Shown here piece by piece: positions 61,388-64,000 of a DNA stretch of 64,000 nt. Each line of letters opens with the position of its first letter. Position 1 is the first letter of the stretch. The notes below the pieces were generated by a model. It was not told the origin of the DNA. It saw only the letters and a program-made list of their open reading frames with translations, and ran no database searches. Where the stretch lies: the NCBI GenBank assembly GCA_038147195.1, contig JAYQTB010000004.1, positions 1,674,001 through 1,738,000 on the forward strand, written 5' to 3'. The translations under genes were made by a program, and so were the position numbers. Origin of the DNA: Eutrophocola salsuginis. GTDB lineage: Bacteria > Pseudomonadota > Gammaproteobacteria > Pseudomonadales > Pseudohongiellaceae.

Positions 61388-64000
61388 TTAGCGGCTAAGC
61401 ATGATGCTGGCTTGCAGATCCGTTGGACGAATGACTTCCACGACTGAAGATGCCGCCACCAGCTTGACCCACATGGATTCTTCATCCCTGAACCAGGCAG
61501 TTTCTTTCGCCTGACGCAAGGCGTCCATGCTAGGCTGTTTCACGCCACTGGCTGCATTGGCAAATCCCGGCAATTCAAATATAACCCATGATCCCTGGTC
61601 CATTTCCGCCAGGCTGAGAGTGACTTCCGGTCTTTCGGTTTTTATCTGGATCTCGGTGCCAGCTTTAACCGTGCTTTGGTCGCCAGAGATCTTGAATTCC
61701 TTGCCATTACGCACCAGCGCGATGGGCGCCTGCGGGGGACGACGAGAAAATAGCGCGGCACGCTGAGACTGAACAAGGGGATCGTTCTGCGCGTTAGGAT
61801 TCAGCGAAGAAATTAGTGCGAAGCGTGCAGTACGTGATTCGAGATTGACTGCCTTGGGAAATTCTCCTCTCGCATCTGAGAGATTCAGGCGACCGATATC
61901 TCCCGTGCACACAGCGGCGTTCCAGTCAGGATGAACTTCACATGTGTCGTCGGTGGCGACGCTGTCATTCTCGCCATCGTGGAGTATGACCTGGGAATTG
62001 GGGATGCCGGTCACCGAGCCGTCCAGGTCGCGAAATGACAATGTGCGGTAGGCGTTGCCGCCGCGGTTGTCATTATCGAACCGGATATCATATGTCGGAA
62101 AATAGACCGGTTTGGCGTTGACGAATTCTGCACCCTTTATGGTGCTATTAGTACTGAGTCCCGCGCTGGTGAACAAAAGAAAGGATAGCGCACCAGTTTT
62201 TCGTAGGTCGTTGTCCTGAAAATTCATGAACGTCGTATTAATTACGTCATCGCGGTAATCATAGTATTCGTAGCCGCGAATGGGGAAATCTGGAATGACG
62301 GGCTTCGGTAGGCTGCGGCCATAAGCGATTTCCTCCGGCGTCGATGGGTTGCCGATGTTTTCCGTCTCGCCTACAACCAGCCCGTCAACGAGTCTTGAAC
62401 TGAACGGCAGGCTGCCGATGTCGCCGGCGGCCTGCGTCATGCCGATGGCGTTGTCTGCTAGGGTCAGGTTGCTGTAGACGTACATGTCGCCACGGCCCCA
62501 TAAACCCCCATTGCGGTTCTTGTAGCTGGTTAGGTTCTCGAAGTGGGTTTCCATCACGTCGCTTTCTAGGTCGGTGGGATCCGCCAACGGCTGCAACGGC
62601 CAGGAGGCCAGGCCGAAGGTGTTGTCCTCGTCGATGTGTCGATCAATCATAAAACCGTCGAAGTTAGAATGGGCCACGTTGCCCCTGAAGGCGCGCAGGG
62701 GCGTGCGGCGCGGCCAGGTATTGAGGCTGTCATTTGAGCCTAGGAACGCGCCATTCGGGTGGATTGGTATGGAAAACCAAAAGCCGGTGGAATCGGAACC
62801 GGCGGCAACGTTGTCGATGTAGCTGTTGTCCGGGTTGGTGATCCAGTAAGACGCCGCGGTGTTATCCGATGGCAGCAGTGTATGCTCGCCGGAAAAGCTG
62901 ACTCGCCTGAGATCACCGCGGTTTCCTTCAATCTCGCCGTTGGCGGCCAGGTTGTTTGGTACGCATTCCAGGGTGGGATGACACTTGGTCTGAATCGCCA
63001 GATTGCTGATAAATTCGTTGCCGGATTCGATGCCGTCTTCCATGAAGAAACAGTGGCCCACAGTGTTGTAAGTCACGTTGTTCTCCACACGTAGGTCGTT
63101 GGTGCCGTGTACGGTGACGCAGCGATTGAAGGTGTCGTGAATGGCGGCGTTGCGGATGTACTGACCAATACCACCGTCACCAACAAGATGCCAGTGGATC
63201 GGGTAGCGGGCCAGTTCCATGTGCTGACCCATGCGATTAAGTTCGACGCCCTCAACATACATCTTGCTCGTGATCATCGCCATGATGTGGCCACCGAAGT
63301 ATGTCTCCAGCGAATCTTCGGATGACTGGATCTTTATGTTGCGGGTCAAGAGGCCCACTTCACCACGCTCGTCGACCCCGTAGGTGATCTCACCGAAATG
63401 CATGTATTGCAGCGGTTCATCAAGGATTAGAGTGTTGCCATTGATAGAAGTAATCGTGCGGCGCTCGGCCTGACGCGGATTGTAATCGGTAGAAGCCAAC
63501 ACGATCTCGTCACCGGTCATCCACTGGCTGGCATCCATCACCTCGATGGTGGTGCTGCCTTTTTCTGCAGTTTCAGCCAGCCTTGTCCAAGCGTTGGTGC
63601 GGTTGCCGTGCAGGTTCAAGGTGCCGCCCGACATCATGATGCCACGGTCACCCATACCCATCAGCTGCTCGCCTTTGTTATTGTCGGTGAGCGTAATAGT
63701 GGCCTTGTGGGTGTGTGGCCTGGCCTCGGTGCCAATCGCCAGTTCGCCAAACACCATAATCCACTCGGTGGTCAGTTCCAGGTCGGCCTCGTCGGCGAAG
63801 CTGAGCTTGCCGTTGATGGTGAGGCCGTTGAGAGCGGGAGGACTGACGTCCAGGATCACTTCCTGGCCACTAGCAATCACGACCTTGTCGCCGGCAGCCG
63901 GGACCTGGTTGTTGGGCCAAGTGGCCGGGTCGGACCAGCGCAAGGTCTGAGCCTGGGCGGCGAATCCGGTGAGAACGAAAAAAGACAGCAAAAACAGGCT
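61388..64000 (-). CDS. G8-domain, CEMIP/TMEM2-like secreted beta-helix protein (paralogue 5, start outside the window)
   Basis: At least 870 residues; the frame is open to the window edge and reads SLFLLSFFVLTGFAAQAQTL, matching the signal peptide of paralogues 3 and 4, so only about five codons are missing. G8 domain RWSDPATWPNNQVPAAGDK. Beta-helix blocks YPIHWHLVGDGGIGQYI, HDTFNRCVTVHGTNDL, GHCFFMEDGIESGN, ASYWITNPDNSYIDNVAAG, HSNFDGFMIDRHID, SYKNRNGGLWGRG, VVGETENIGNP and FPIRGYEYYDYRDDV, then DGSVTGIPNSQVILHDGEND and CEVHPDWNAAVCTGD. A copy-specific insert near 740 (LNPNAQNDPLVQSQRAALF) separates helix and C-terminal domain. It lies 9 kb from paralogue 4 but is clearly the same family. 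Confidence 0.87.
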   Translation of the reverse strand, partial: SLFLLSFFVLTGFAAQAQTLRWSDPATWPNNQVPAAGDKVVIASGQEVILDVSPPALNGLTINGKLSFADEADLELTTEWIMVFGELAIGTEARPHTHKATITLTDNNKGEQLMGMGDRGIMMSGGTLNLHGNRTNAWTRLAETAEKGSTTIEVMDASQWMTGDEIVLASTDYNPRQAERRTITSINGNTLILDEPLQYMHFGEITYGVDERGEVGLLTRNIKIQSSEDSLETYFGGHIMAMITSKMYVEGVELNRMGQHMELARYPIHWHLVGDGGIGQYIRNAAIHDTFNRCVTVHGTNDLRVENNVTYNTVGHCFFMEDGIESGNEFISNLAIQTKCHPTLECVPNNLAANGEIEGNRGDLRRVSFSGEHTLLPSDNTAASYWITNPDNSYIDNVAAGSDSTGFWFSIPIHPNGAFLGSNDSLNTWPRRTPLRAFRGNVAHSNFDGFMIDRHIDEDNTFGLASWPLQPLADPTDLESDVMETHFENLTSYKNRNGGLWGRGDMYVYSNLTLADNAIGMTQAAGDIGSLPFSSRLVDGLVVGETENIGNPSTPEEIAYGRSLPKPVIPDFPIRGYEYYDYRDDVINTTFMNFQDNDLRKTGALSFLLFTSAGLSTNSTIKGAEFVNAKPVYFPTYDIRFDNDNRGGNAYRTLSFRDLDGSVTGIPNSQVILHDGENDSVATDDTCEVHPDWNAAVCTGDIGRLNLSDARGEFPKAVNLESRTARFALISSLNPNAQNDPLVQSQRAALFSRRPPQAPIALVRNGKEFKISGDQSTVKAGTEIQIKTERPEVTLSLAEMDQGSWVIFELPGFANAASGVKQPSMDALRQAKETAWFRDEESMWVKLVAASSVVEVIRPTDLQASIMLSR

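Noticed and set aside
1..64000. CRISPR array, transposase or integrase genes, riboswitches
   Set aside because: No regularly spaced short repeats, no DDE or tyrosine-recombinase motifs in any long frame, and no riboswitch core that I could recognise.

Overview
The window looks like chromosomal DNA of a gammaproteobacterium, probably a free-living aquatic or soil heterotroph. The evidence is the folX-folM-folE set, RhlE, Nei, SlyD and YebC of gammaproteobacterial type, an elongator-type tRNA fragment and tRNA-Gly(CCC), and a very large share of secreted proteins of unknown function. I cannot resolve it below class. No transposase, integrase or CRISPR array is visible.

Layout. 1-10.1 kb: the tail of an MFS exporter, a small secreted-protein operon (DUF6152 protein, a protein with a GHWEGD motif, two esterases), a cupin protein, a large FAD/Fe-S dehydrogenase, a TonB-dependent receptor and slyD. 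10.1-10.9 kb: a gene-free scar holding the 3' part of a tRNA gene. 10.9-24.6 kb: a subclass-B3-like metallo-hydrolase with a cytochrome, an SGNH esterase, rhlE, glutaredoxin, nei, the pterin operon folX-folM-folE, a DMT transporter, GST, yebC, an NHL-propeller lipoprotein and a LysM/M15-like protein. 24.7-39.7 kb: a carboxylesterase and a hypothetical protein, a TcyP-like symporter whose end overlaps tRNA-Gly(CCC), then a leftward run (C13-type peptidase, alginate-export-like porin, DUF1592 cytochrome, DUF1552 protein, ankyrin protein) and two rightward secreted-protein genes.

39.7-64 kb: the most striking region. Five paralogous genes, all on the minus strand, encode large secreted proteins (843 to about 870 aa) with an N-terminal G8 domain and a long parallel beta-helix. 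Their motif order matches the ectodomain of animal CEMIP/KIAA1199 and TMEM2 (hyaluronan-degrading or hyaluronan-binding proteins) nearly from end to end. Between them lie c-type cytochromes, a DUF8021-like protein, DUF6152 proteins, members of the GHWEGD family and a decayed member of that family. Two of the G8 genes share a block of about 1.06 kb that is almost identical and includes their upstream DNA, which points to recent duplication or gene conversion.

Working model (inference). The periplasm and cell surface carry a lineage-specific set for using a complex substrate: secreted G8/beta-helix proteins, esterases, a TonB receptor, small cytochromes and a family built from a DUF6152 domain plus the GHWEGD domain, found both split and fused. 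The housekeeping genes in the middle are ordinary.
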